Below, in pieces: positions 1 through 4,954 of a stretch of 5,659 bases of DNA. A model generated the notes under the pieces. The model saw nothing but the letters and a program-made list of their open reading frames with translations, was not told the DNA's origin and made no database searches. The stretch is from Gemmatimonadaceae bacterium (GTDB lineage: Bacteria; Gemmatimonadota; Gemmatimonadetes; Gemmatimonadales; Gemmatimonadaceae): NCBI GenBank assembly GCA_013361745.1, contig JABFXM010000074.1, forward strand, positions 1 through 5,659, in the 5' to 3' direction. The position numbers and the translations under genes are program-made. Every line of letters begins with the position of its first letter. Positions within the stretch are counted from its first letter, which is position 1.

Positions 1-1066
1 GCCGCTCGACGTCGCGGACGCCATCGAGGGCCGCGCGCAGCTTGGCCCGCGCGATCGCGTCGCCGACGAGCGCCGCGACCGCGTCGAGCCGTGCGACGAT
101 CGTCGCACGGTCGGTGAGGGGCGCGAGCAGCCACTGCCGGACGAGCCGCGCGCCCATCGGCGTGAGAGTCCGGTCGACGACGTCGAGCAGCGTCCCCGCC
201 GTTCCGCCGCGCAGCGACTCGACGAGCTCCAGGTTGCGACGCGTCATCTCGTCGAGCGCCATGACCCCGCCGGCGCGCTCGATGGTCGGCCGCGCGAGAT
301 GCGGAACGCCGGCGGGCTGCAGCTCACGGAGATATCGCAGCAGCGCGCCCGCGGCGCCGACCGCGGCGTCATCGTCGGCTCCGATCCCGAGCCCGTCGAG
401 CGAGTGCAGCGCGAAGTGGCGCGCCAGCTCGTCGCGCGCGACGCCGGCGTCGAACTCCCATCCCTCACGCTCGGTCAGCAGCGCGCCTTCGACGTTCGGC
501 AGCGCCGGCGGCGACGCGTCCGTCGCGCGCGCGACGAGCAGCTCGCGCGGCGCGAGTCGCGCCAGCACCGGCTCGAGCTCGCGCGTCGGAACGAGAAAGA
601 GCCGCAGCTCCCCGGTGGAGACGTCCGCCGCCGCGACGCCGGCGACCGCACGCTCTCCCGCGCCGGCGATGCGCACCGCGCAAAGGTAGTTGTTGCGCGT
701 TCCGTCGAGCAGGTCGTCCGCGAACGCCGCTCCGGGAGTGATCGTCTCGACGACCTCGCGGCGGACGATCCCCTTCGCGAGCGCCGGATCCTCGACCTGC
801 TCGCAGATCGCGACGCGATGTCCCTGCTGCACGAGCCGGCGGAGATACTCGCTGACCGCCTTCACCGGGATCCCGGCGAGCGGGACCTCGGACGCGCCGC
901 CGTTGTTCCGCGACGTGAGCGTCAGGCCGAGGACGCGCGACGCCAGCTCGGCATCCTCGTAGAACATCTCGTAGAAGTCGCCCATCCGGAAGAACAGGAT
1001 CGCGTCCTGATGGCGGCCCTTGATCTCCCGGTACTGCTGCATGAGCGGCGTCTCCACCTTGCTCAT
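1..1066 (-). CDS. mutS: DNA mismatch repair protein MutS, N-terminal 355 residues (3' end beyond window)
   Basis: MutS recognises base mismatches and small loops in newly replicated DNA and starts methyl- or nick-directed repair. I translated this open frame directly; it runs off the left edge, so only 355 residues are visible against roughly 850-900 in the family. Visible in order: the mismatch-binding domain (about 1-115) with GDFYEMF, where F31-Y32-E33 is the Phe-X-Glu mismatch reader; the connector domain (about 120-260); and the start of the core/lever domain, with the typical LDEMTRRNLEL (271-281) and GTLLDVVDRTLTPMGARLVR (291-310). The clamp, ATPase and C-terminal dimerisation parts lie outside the window. 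The ATG at 1066 is chosen because GGAG sits 5 bases upstream (1072-1075) and the start overlaps the upstream SPOR stop codon by 4 bases (ATGA), implying translational coupling. No sign of damage in the visible part. Identification is very secure; MutS1 rather than MutS2 follows from the N-terminal mismatch domain. Confidence 0.98.
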   Translation of the reverse strand, partial: MSKVETPLMQQYREIKGRHQDAILFFRMGDFYEMFYEDAELASRVLGLTLTSRNNGGASEVPLAGIPVKAVSEYLRRLVQQGHRVAICEQVEDPALAKGIVRREVVETITPGAAFADDLLDGTRNNYLCAVRIAGAGERAVAGVAAADVSTGELRLFLVPTRELEPVLARLAPRELLVARATDASPPALPNVEGALLTEREGWEFDAGVARDELARHFALHSLDGLGIGADDDAAVGAAGALLRYLRELQPAGVPHLARPTIERAGGVMALDEMTRRNLELVESLRGGTAGTLLDVVDRTLTPMGARLVRQWLLAPLTDRATIVARLDAVAALVGDAIARAKLRAALDGVRDVER

Positions 1067-1479
1067 CGCGGCTCCGCCTCGACGACGATGGCGGTGGTGC
1101 GCGCGGCCTTCAGCTTCGCCGCGGTCTGCGCCGCGGCGGCACGCGTCGCGTAGCGTCCGATGCGCACACCGTACAGCTTCCCACGCGGTACGATGCGCGC
1201 CGCGTAGCCGCGCGCGACGAGTCGCTGCCGCACCCGGTCCGCGGCGACGTGTGTCGGGCCGGCACCCACCTGCACCGTGTATTCGAGGCGCGGCGCCGCG
1301 GCCGTTCGGCTGGCGGCGCGCGATGCCGGCTCCGCGGATGGCGGGGTCGCCGCGCCGCTCGATCGCACGGCGTCGACGCTCGTCATCGCGGAGACGTTCG
1401 TGCACCGGGCGCGCTCGCCGGCGATCTGGTTGGTGAGCTCGATGTTCGTGGCCGGCACCGACACGCGCGCGCTGTCCAT
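1063..1479 (-). CDS. SPOR-domain protein; probably the 3' part of a TPR-SPOR gene split by a TAG codon
   Basis: A 138-residue frame ending in a SPOR domain (about residues 67-136), a fold that binds denuded peptidoglycan glycan strands and is common in cell-division and envelope proteins. Seen: YTVQVGAG at the first strand, the helix ADRVRQRLVARGYAARIVP, then KLYGVRIGRYATRAAAAQTAAKLK, the usual SPOR pattern of two strand-helix units. Residues 28-65 form an Ala/Ser/Pro-rich linker. There is no signal peptide, which such a domain needs to reach the periplasm, and no ribosome binding site before the ATG at 1479, the first possible start after the upstream stop. The frame stays open upstream to the TAG at 1534-1536, and the intervening codons read as TPR-like protein (WLGRIAFESGD, then an Ala-rich helix). 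This is therefore most likely the C-terminal part of the preceding gene. Its TGA overlaps the mutS ATG. Confidence 0.72.
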   Translation of the reverse strand: MDSARVSVPATNIELTNQIAGERARCTNVSAMTSVDAVRSSGAATPPSAEPASRAASRTAAAPRLEYTVQVGAGPTHVAADRVRQRLVARGYAARIVPRGKLYGVRIGRYATRAAAAQTAAKLKAARTTAIVVEAEPR

Positions 1480-1533
1480 CGCCGCGCACCCGCGCGGTGC
1501 GTCGCCAGACTCGAAGGCGATACGGCCGAGCCA

Positions 1534-1536
1534 CTA
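1534..1536 (-). other. In-frame TAG separating the TPR and SPOR segments
   Basis: The frame reads ...A-T-A-W-stop-W-L-G-R-I-A-F-E-S-G-D..., with the same frame open on both sides. W-x-W-L-G followed by G-D is a normal TPR helix pattern, so the stop stands where one residue, plausibly Tyr (TAC or TAT), would fit. The sigma factor gene in this window ends at TAG, so TAG appears to be used here as a normal stop. See the matching finding. Confidence 0.65.
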
Positions 1537-1971
1537 CCACGCGGTGGCGCGCTTGTCCGGCGGCGGATACTCGCCGAGCAGACGCTCGAGATGCTGGCGT
1601 GCGAGCGCGCGATCCCCGCGCGCCATCTCCAGCTGCGCCAGCCGGATCAGCGCGGCGGGCACCCGTGGCGAGAGTGGATACTCGACCGCGACGCGCCGGT
1701 AGTCGCGCTCCGCCTCGAGCGCGTTCGCCGCGAGGGCCGCGCGCCAGTACAGTCCTTCGGCATAGCGCAGCGACGCGGCGGGGACGCGCGCGAGGGTCGA
1801 GTCGACCACGGCACGTCCGGCCGCGCCGTCGCCCGTGGAGACGAGGACCTGCGCGCGCGCGTACGCGATCGAGTCGCCCGCGGGCACGCCCTCGGGCGCA
1901 TCCTGCGCCCGCGCGACACCCAACGTTAGGCAGGACACGGCGACGACACCCGCGAGACGACGCATCCTCAT
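1534..1971 (-). CDS. Secreted TPR-repeat protein; probably the 5' part of a TPR-SPOR gene ended early by TAG
   Basis: A 145-residue frame. The N-terminus MRMRRLAGVVAVSCLTLGVARAQ is a classical signal peptide: basic start, hydrophobic core, and an Ala-Arg-Ala cleavage site before Gln23. C14 inside the core is a poor lipobox match. The rest is helical with tetratricopeptide (TPR)-like spacing, for example AEGLYWRAALAANALEAERD, then AALIRLAQLEMARGDRALAR and QHLERLLGEYP, as in outer-membrane assembly or envelope scaffold proteins. The ATG at 1971 shares its A with the holA stop (TGATG), so translation is probably coupled; no clear ribosome binding site is seen and a second ATG lies two codons on. 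The frame ends at TAG within ...ATAW, where a TPR helix would continue, and resumes in the same frame as the SPOR piece. An intact product would be about 302 residues (1971 to 1063). The TPR assignment is by pattern only. Confidence 0.7.
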   Translation of the reverse strand: MRMRRLAGVVAVSCLTLGVARAQDAPEGVPAGDSIAYARAQVLVSTGDGAAGRAVVDSTLARVPAASLRYAEGLYWRAALAANALEAERDYRRVAVEYPLSPRVPAALIRLAQLEMARGDRALARQHLERLLGEYPPPDKRATAW

Positions 1972-3032
1972 CAGGCGGCTGCCGAGCGCTGGGTCGCGAG
2001 ACCGCAGAGGGAGAGGACGAGCGTCGCCAGCGCCTGCTCGTCCGAGGAGAGGCGCGACTCCTTGAGCGCGCAGTCGGTCGCGAGCAGGAGCGACAGGGCG
2101 CGATCGAGCTGTGGCGTCGTCCACCGCTCGACGCCGCGGGTCCACGCCTTCACGGCGTCGCCCCAGGAACGGCCGGTGAACGCGCCCCCGCTCTCCTTGA
2201 GCAGCGTGAAGAGCTCGTTGTACATCTGGCCCATCGGCGCCCCGCGGTCGCGGAGGGCTCGCGCCCACGCGACGGCGAGCATCTGCGTCGCGAGCGCCAT
2301 GGTGATCGTGACCGCGTTCGTCTTCGGTTGCTGCAGGACGTGCGGCAGGAGATCGATCGCGCGCGCCGCGTCCCGGTCGAGCACCGCGTCGAGCAGATCC
2401 CCCAGGGTCTCGCCATGGCGGACGCCGACGATTGCCGTCACCGCGTCCTCGTCGATCTCGCGGCCCGCCGCGTAGCTCGCCAGCTTGTCGAGCTCCGCGC
2501 GCAGCGCGGGCAGATCGTTGCCGACCGCCTCGTGCAGCAGCGCCACCGCGCGCTCGCCGATCGTCGCGCCGAGCTCCTTCGCCTGGTGCTCGATCCATTT
2601 CGGGACGCGGTCCTCCGTCAGCGGATCGAAGCAGACGGCGATCCCCGCCGCGTTCTCGAGCTTCTTGTCCGCCTTCGCGTCGCCCATGGTCACGAGCGCG
2701 ACCACCGTGTCCGCGGAAGGCCGCGTCAGATAGCGATCGAGCGCTGCGCGCGCATCCTTCTTCAGCGCGCCGACGTCGCGCACCACCAGCATCCTGCGCT
2801 CGGCCATCATCGGCGGCGTGTCGAGCAGCGACGCGAGCGTCCCCGCGTCGACTTCGTTTCCGCGGCGGACCTCGAAGTTGAAGTCGCGCGTCGCCGGATC
2901 GACCACCGCGGCGACGAGCTGCTTCACCGCGTCTTCCTTCAGGAAATCGTCCTCGCCGTGCACGTAGTACACGGGCGCGAACTGGCGGTCGCGAATCGAC
3001 TTGAAGAAGGCGCGCTGCTCGGCGACGGACAT
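1971..3032 (-). CDS. holA: DNA polymerase III subunit delta (HolA)
   Basis: HolA is the wrench subunit of the replicative clamp loader: it opens the beta sliding clamp and works with DnaX and HolB to load it on primed DNA. The protein has 353 residues, close to the family's usual 330-350. Seen: the N-terminal RecA-like/AAA+ start APVYYVHGEDDFLKEDAVKQ (19-38), a degenerate phosphate-loop region as expected for a subunit that does not hydrolyse ATP; RRMLVVRDVGALK (79-91), the typical strand after domain I; WIEHQAKELGATI (146-158); and the hallmark GNDLPALRAELDKLASYA (171-188) of domain II. The helical collar domain follows (about 210-350). The ATG at 3032 puts a normal-length N-terminus ahead of the first strand. 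No free ribosome binding site is seen; a small hairpin and a TATATT box lie just upstream. The stop overlaps the next gene's start. It heads the group leading to mutS. Identification is secure. Confidence 0.97.
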   Translation of the reverse strand: MSVAEQRAFFKSIRDRQFAPVYYVHGEDDFLKEDAVKQLVAAVVDPATRDFNFEVRRGNEVDAGTLASLLDTPPMMAERRMLVVRDVGALKKDARAALDRYLTRPSADTVVALVTMGDAKADKKLENAAGIAVCFDPLTEDRVPKWIEHQAKELGATIGERAVALLHEAVGNDLPALRAELDKLASYAAGREIDEDAVTAIVGVRHGETLGDLLDAVLDRDAARAIDLLPHVLQQPKTNAVTITMALATQMLAVAWARALRDRGAPMGQMYNELFTLLKESGGAFTGRSWGDAVKAWTRGVERWTTPQLDRALSLLLATDCALKESRLSSDEQALATLVLSLCGLATQRSAAA

Positions 3033-3035
3033 GGC

Positions 3036-3052
3036 GGGGAATATACTTCCCC
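3036..3052 (-). promoter_or_regulatory. Hairpin with TATATT box directly before the holA start
   Basis: GGGGAA (3036-3041) and TTCCCC (3047-3052) form a perfect 6-bp stem with a 5-base loop, ending 3 bases before the holA ATG. On the coding strand the same stretch holds TATATT (3040-3045), a 5/6 match to the -10 hexamer, spaced so that transcription would begin at or very near the ATG. No convincing -35 hexamer at 16-18 bases is present; CTGACC lies 19 bases up. It may be a promoter for a leaderless or near-leaderless holA transcript, or a structure limiting translation. Function is inferred. Confidence 0.35.
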
Positions 3053-3066
3053 GGCCCGTCGTCGGG

Positions 3067-3618
3067 TCAGCGTCCGGTGTAGTTGACCAGCCGCAGCTCG
3101 CCCGCGGCGAAGTGCAGCGGCGCCTGCTCGGCGGCGAGCACCGCGGGCCAGACGCCGATCCCCGTAGAGGCCGTGGCCACCATGGCGCTCGGCGCGATCG
3201 AGGACGAGAACGGATCCGACTCGATGGTCGGCAGCGAGGCGACGACCGGCGGCATCACGAGGTCGCGCGGTGTGGCGCTCGAGCGCTGCGTGACCGCGAA
3301 GGCGAGAAGGCCGGCGGCGACGACGCCGGTCGTCAACGCGACGAAGGCGCCGGGATGCGTCCGCAGAAACCCGCGGTCGGCGATCGGCGCCTCGTTCTTC
3401 AGCGACTGGATGCGTGCCTGGAGCCGCTCGGAGAAATCGGGTGACGGCTCGATCTCCGGGATGTTGCGAACGACGAGGAGCGCGCGCCGGACCAGCGTGT
3501 CGTGATGCGCGCAGCGCTCACACTCGATCACATGGCGTTGCATCCGCACCAGGTCCAGTCCCGGTAGCAGATCGTCGACGAATGCGACGTGGTTGCGGCG
3601 AAATTCTCGGCAGTCCAT
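3067..3618 (-). CDS. Zinc-finger (ZAS) transmembrane anti-sigma factor
   Basis: Probably binds and inactivates the ECF sigma factor encoded just upstream, releasing it on an envelope or redox signal. The 183-residue protein begins with an anti-sigma zinc-finger (zf-HC2) domain: C3, then H29-x3-C33-x2-C36, in QRHVIECERCAHHD, the canonical zinc set. A cytoplasmic helical linker follows (about 40-87, including SPDFSERLQARIQ), then one membrane helix at about 90-110 (GAFVALTTGVVAAGLLAFAV). The 70-residue Ser/Ala/Pro-rich tail, presumably periplasmic, matches nothing I recognise. The ATG at 3618 is the natural start because C3 must be included; the ribosome binding site is weak (GAAG, 6 bases upstream). 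It lies 201 bases after the sigma gene rather than overlapping it, with a terminator and its own likely promoter between. Family assignment is good; pairing with the neighbouring sigma factor is inferred from position and the shared promoter pattern. Confidence 0.86.
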   Translation of the reverse strand: MDCREFRRNHVAFVDDLLPGLDLVRMQRHVIECERCAHHDTLVRRALLVVRNIPEIEPSPDFSERLQARIQSLKNEAPIADRGFLRTHPGAFVALTTGVVAAGLLAFAVTQRSSATPRDLVMPPVVASLPTIESDPFSSSIAPSAMVATASTGIGVWPAVLAAEQAPLHFAAGELRLVNYTGR

Positions 3619-3629
3619 GTGCGCTTCGG

Positions 3630-3655
3630 TACCCGCCGGTACAGGGGAAGGTTCC
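3630..3655 (-). promoter_or_regulatory. Putative ECF-type promoter of the anti-sigma gene
   Basis: On the coding strand GGAAC (3651-3655) is followed after 18 bases by GTA (3630-3632, read GGTACCGA). The same GGAAC-N18-GTA layout occurs upstream of the sigma gene, and it resembles known ECF promoters of the SigR class (GGAAT-N18-GTT). Transcription would begin within about 10 bases of the ATG at 3618, giving a very short leader, consistent with the weak ribosome binding site. CGGTAC is also repeated at 10-base spacing (3627 and 3637). Confidence 0.4.
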
Positions 3656-3693
3656 TGGCAATAACCTGACGGTGGACTGCCGGGGGCGGTAGA

Positions 3694-3718
3694 GGCAACC
3701 GTAGTTGCCAGTTGCCAG
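3694..3718. repeat. Tandem GTTGCCA pair and small inverted repeat
   Basis: GTTGCCA occurs twice in tandem (3704-3710, 3711-3717), and GGCAAC (3694-3699) pairs with GTTGCC (3704-3709) across a 4-base loop. The cluster lies about 40-60 bases upstream of the putative anti-sigma promoter and downstream of the terminator. It could be a regulator site, but no known site is matched. Confidence 0.4.
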
Positions 3719-3734
3719 CTGTCAGGAAGGGCGT

Positions 3735-3773
3735 AAAAGCGAACCGCGGTTGGGTTGCGTCCCCAACCGCGGT
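3735..3773 (-). terminator. Intrinsic terminator after the sigma factor gene
   Basis: A perfect 12-bp stem (3743-3754 with 3762-3773, ACCGCGGTTGGG and its complement) with a 7-base loop, followed on the minus strand by TCGCTTTT, a short T-tract. It begins about 46 bases after the sigma stop codon and lies before the anti-sigma gene, so it should end or attenuate the sigma transcript. Each arm also contains a near-perfect self-palindrome around CCGCGG. Confidence 0.7.
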
Positions 3774-3819
3774 CTCAGTTCCGCCGTCGCTCACTGCCTA
3801 TGGCTTCCAGCCGGCAGCC

Positions 3820-4458
3820 CTACCCCAGCGACGGCTCGATGATCTCGGCGAAGGCGTTCCGCGCCCGGTTCAGGCGCGACTTCACCGTGCCCAGGTTGCA
3901 CTCCGTGATCTCGGCGATCTCCTCGTAGGACTTCCCCTCGAGCTCGCGGAGCACGAACACCTCGCGGTGGTGCGCCGGCAGCTTCGCGACGGAATCCTCG
4001 ACGAGCTCCCGCAGATGCCGCTTCCGGAAGAGATCGTCCGGACGGGCGGTCGTGTCCTCGAACTGCAGCGGACGATCGTCCTCCTGCCAGTTCTTCCGGA
4101 TCGTCTGGAAAAGCACCAGCGGGTTGCGCGACCGATTGCGCAGCTCGTTCTTCGCCAGGTTCGACGCGATCGTGTAGATCCACGTCGAGAACTTCTTCGA
4201 CCGGTCGAACCGGTGCAGGTGACGGTATACCCGGATGAAGACCTCCTGCACGAGGTCCTCCGCCTTCTCGCGGTCGCCGATCGTCCGGTAGACGAAGTTC
4301 AGCAACCGCCCCTGGTACCGTTCCACCAGCTCCTGGAACGCCCGCTCCTCCCCACCAAGGAACGCAGTCACGACTCCCGCATCATCGAGTCCGCGCAACT
4401 GCTCCCTGACCGCCGCGCCAGGCAACGTAGCTGGTCGCTTCATCGCGATCTCTGCCAT
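3820..4458 (-). CDS. ECF (RpoE-type, sigma-70 family) RNA polymerase sigma factor
   Basis: Directs RNA polymerase to a small set of promoters, typically in response to envelope or oxidative stress. The 212 residues are normal for an ECF sigma factor with only regions 2 and 4. Region 2 is at about 37-109: FQELVERYQGRLLNFVYRTI, then DLVQEVFIRVYRHLHRF (polymerase core binding), then KFSTWIYTIASNLAKNELRN (-10 recognition). A charged linker (110-148) follows, then region 4 at about 151-207, with LPAHHREVFVLRELEGKSYEEIAEI and the helix-turn-helix LGTVKSRLNRARNAF (-35 recognition). The ATG at 4458 is chosen because a strong polypurine ribosome binding site (GGAAGG) lies just upstream. The frame stays open upstream to a GTG at 4545, but that extension (PKGRTDSRPCSCRS...) is not sigma-like. 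It ends at TAG. Likely partner: the zinc-finger anti-sigma factor downstream. Probably autoregulated, from an overlapping pair of promoters. Family assignment is secure; the regulon is unknown. Confidence 0.97.
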   Translation of the reverse strand: MAEIAMKRPATLPGAAVREQLRGLDDAGVVTAFLGGEERAFQELVERYQGRLLNFVYRTIGDREKAEDLVQEVFIRVYRHLHRFDRSKKFSTWIYTIASNLAKNELRNRSRNPLVLFQTIRKNWQEDDRPLQFEDTTARPDDLFRKRHLRELVEDSVAKLPAHHREVFVLRELEGKSYEEIAEITECNLGTVKSRLNRARNAFAEIIEPSLG

Positions 4459-4486
4459 GCTTCCTTCCCTTCCGGGATGCTCCCGG
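4459..4486 (-). promoter_or_regulatory. Strong ribosome binding site with adjacent hairpin, sigma gene leader
   Basis: The polypurine tract GGGAAGGGAAGGAAGC (4459-4474) directly precedes the sigma ATG and decides the start. It abuts a 6-bp perfect hairpin with a 3-base loop (CCGGGA 4472-4477, TCCCGG 4481-4486), overlapping it by about two bases. The hairpin may shape ribosome access or shield the leader; that role is inferred. Confidence 0.6.
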
Positions 4487-4615
4487 TCAAAGGGTACGCT
4501 CCGACAAGAACAGGGTCGTGAGTCCGTCCTCCCCTTCGGGTCCACTCGACTCTACACCGTGTATCAAAGCACCACCCGTGCCGCGCCAACCACTCCGTGC
4601 GCCGTGACGTAACAG

Positions 4616-4644
4616 AATATAATTCAATCGGTTACGGATTTCAA
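4616..4644 (-). promoter_or_regulatory. Housekeeping (sigma-70 type) promoter of the sigma factor gene
   Basis: On the coding strand TTGAAA (4639-4644, 5/6 match to TTGACA) and TATATT (4616-4621, 5/6 match to TATAAT) are separated by exactly 17 bases, in the most AT-rich part of the window. Transcription would start near 4609, leaving a leader of about 150 bases before the ATG at 4458. Confidence 0.62.
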
Positions 4645-4658
4645 ACTGAAGCAGTTCC
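4631..4658 (-). promoter_or_regulatory. Putative autoregulatory ECF-type promoter of the sigma factor gene
   Basis: GGAAC (4654-4658), then 17 bases, then CGTAAC (4631-4636), in the orientation of the sigma gene. This equals GGAAC-N18-GTA, the layout also found before the anti-sigma gene. It overlaps the sigma-70 type promoter almost entirely, so the two polymerase forms could not bind together. Confidence 0.42.
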
Positions 4659-4670
4659 GAGCTCTGCTTC
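4648..4670. promoter_or_regulatory. 7-9-7 inverted repeat overlapping the ECF -35 element
   Basis: GAAGCAG (4648-4654) and CTGCTTC (4664-4670) are perfect complements around a 9-base centre that includes the GGAAC core. It is centred near position -50 of the predicted sigma-70 transcript and just upstream of its -35 box, a usual place for an activator or repressor site. No known regulator is matched. Confidence 0.35.
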
Positions 4671-4954
4671 CGGCGTTGTCATCCTCCATGGACGTTTCAT
4701 CGGGACACTGTCCGGAGTGATGCGAGCGCTACCGTTGAACCTGGCGCCGGCACCCCGCGTCACCGAGCTGGACGTCCCGCGCCCGATGATTTGCACAGCG
4801 CTTCCCGATCCCGGAGAGCAACGAACTACTACTACCGGGTTATATAGTCCCGCTTTCCTTGCCCTTGGATGACGTATCTGCCGCCGCGATGTTAGCACAC
4901 TCGACAGCGCGCCGATCGCGCAGTTCACATCGGCGATCTCGCTGCGGTCCCGCG

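Larger units (their letters stand above)
4459..4954. other. 496-base intergenic region between the Nudix and sigma factor genes
   Basis: No credible gene is seen on either strand. The base composition is less GC-rich than in the flanking genes. Near the sigma gene it holds the overlapping promoters, a 7-9-7 inverted repeat and a structured leader of about 150 bases. The half next to the Nudix gene holds a 15-base imperfect palindrome (4701-4715), an ACT triplet run (4825-4835), a TATATA-containing stretch (4842-4847) without a -35 partner, and a 7-bp inverted repeat (4910-4916 with 4929-4935) just after the Nudix stop. That last repeat lacks a T-tract, so I do not call it a terminator. No tRNA or known structured RNA was recognised. 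Confidence 0.6.

Noticed and set aside
42..1153. Long plus-strand frames opposite mutS
   Set aside because: Low-complexity Ser/Arg/Ala-rich shadows; the minus-strand frame is clearly MutS, although it is open at the window edge.
1497..3086. A 529-codon plus-strand frame opposite holA and the TPR gene
   Set aside because: Arg/Ala/His-rich translation typical of the antisense of GC-rich genes; the minus strand carries unmistakable HolA.
3694..3720. Possible sigma-54 promoter (TGGCA...TTGC) before the anti-sigma gene
   Set aside because: The GG to GC spacing is one base too long (11 instead of 10), and that spacing is strict for sigma-54.
4459..4545. N-terminal extension of the sigma factor from a GTG at 4545
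   Set aside because: The extension is not sigma-like, and a strong ribosome binding site marks the ATG at 4458.
4700..4745. tRNA-like D-arm (GTTCAACGGTAG) on the minus strand
   Set aside because: The D-stem does not pair, and no T-arm or acceptor stem follows at the right distance.
4597..4872. A 91-codon plus-strand frame in the same intergenic region
   Set aside because: No family resemblance or start signal, and it runs opposite to every real gene through the promoter region.
4891..4902. CIRCE-like heat-shock half site (TTAGCACACTC)
   Set aside because: Only one half is present, with two extra bases, and there is no GAGTGCTAA partner 9 bases away.
4910..4935. Terminator for the Nudix gene
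   Set aside because: The 7-bp inverted repeat has a 12-base loop and no T-tract on the minus strand.
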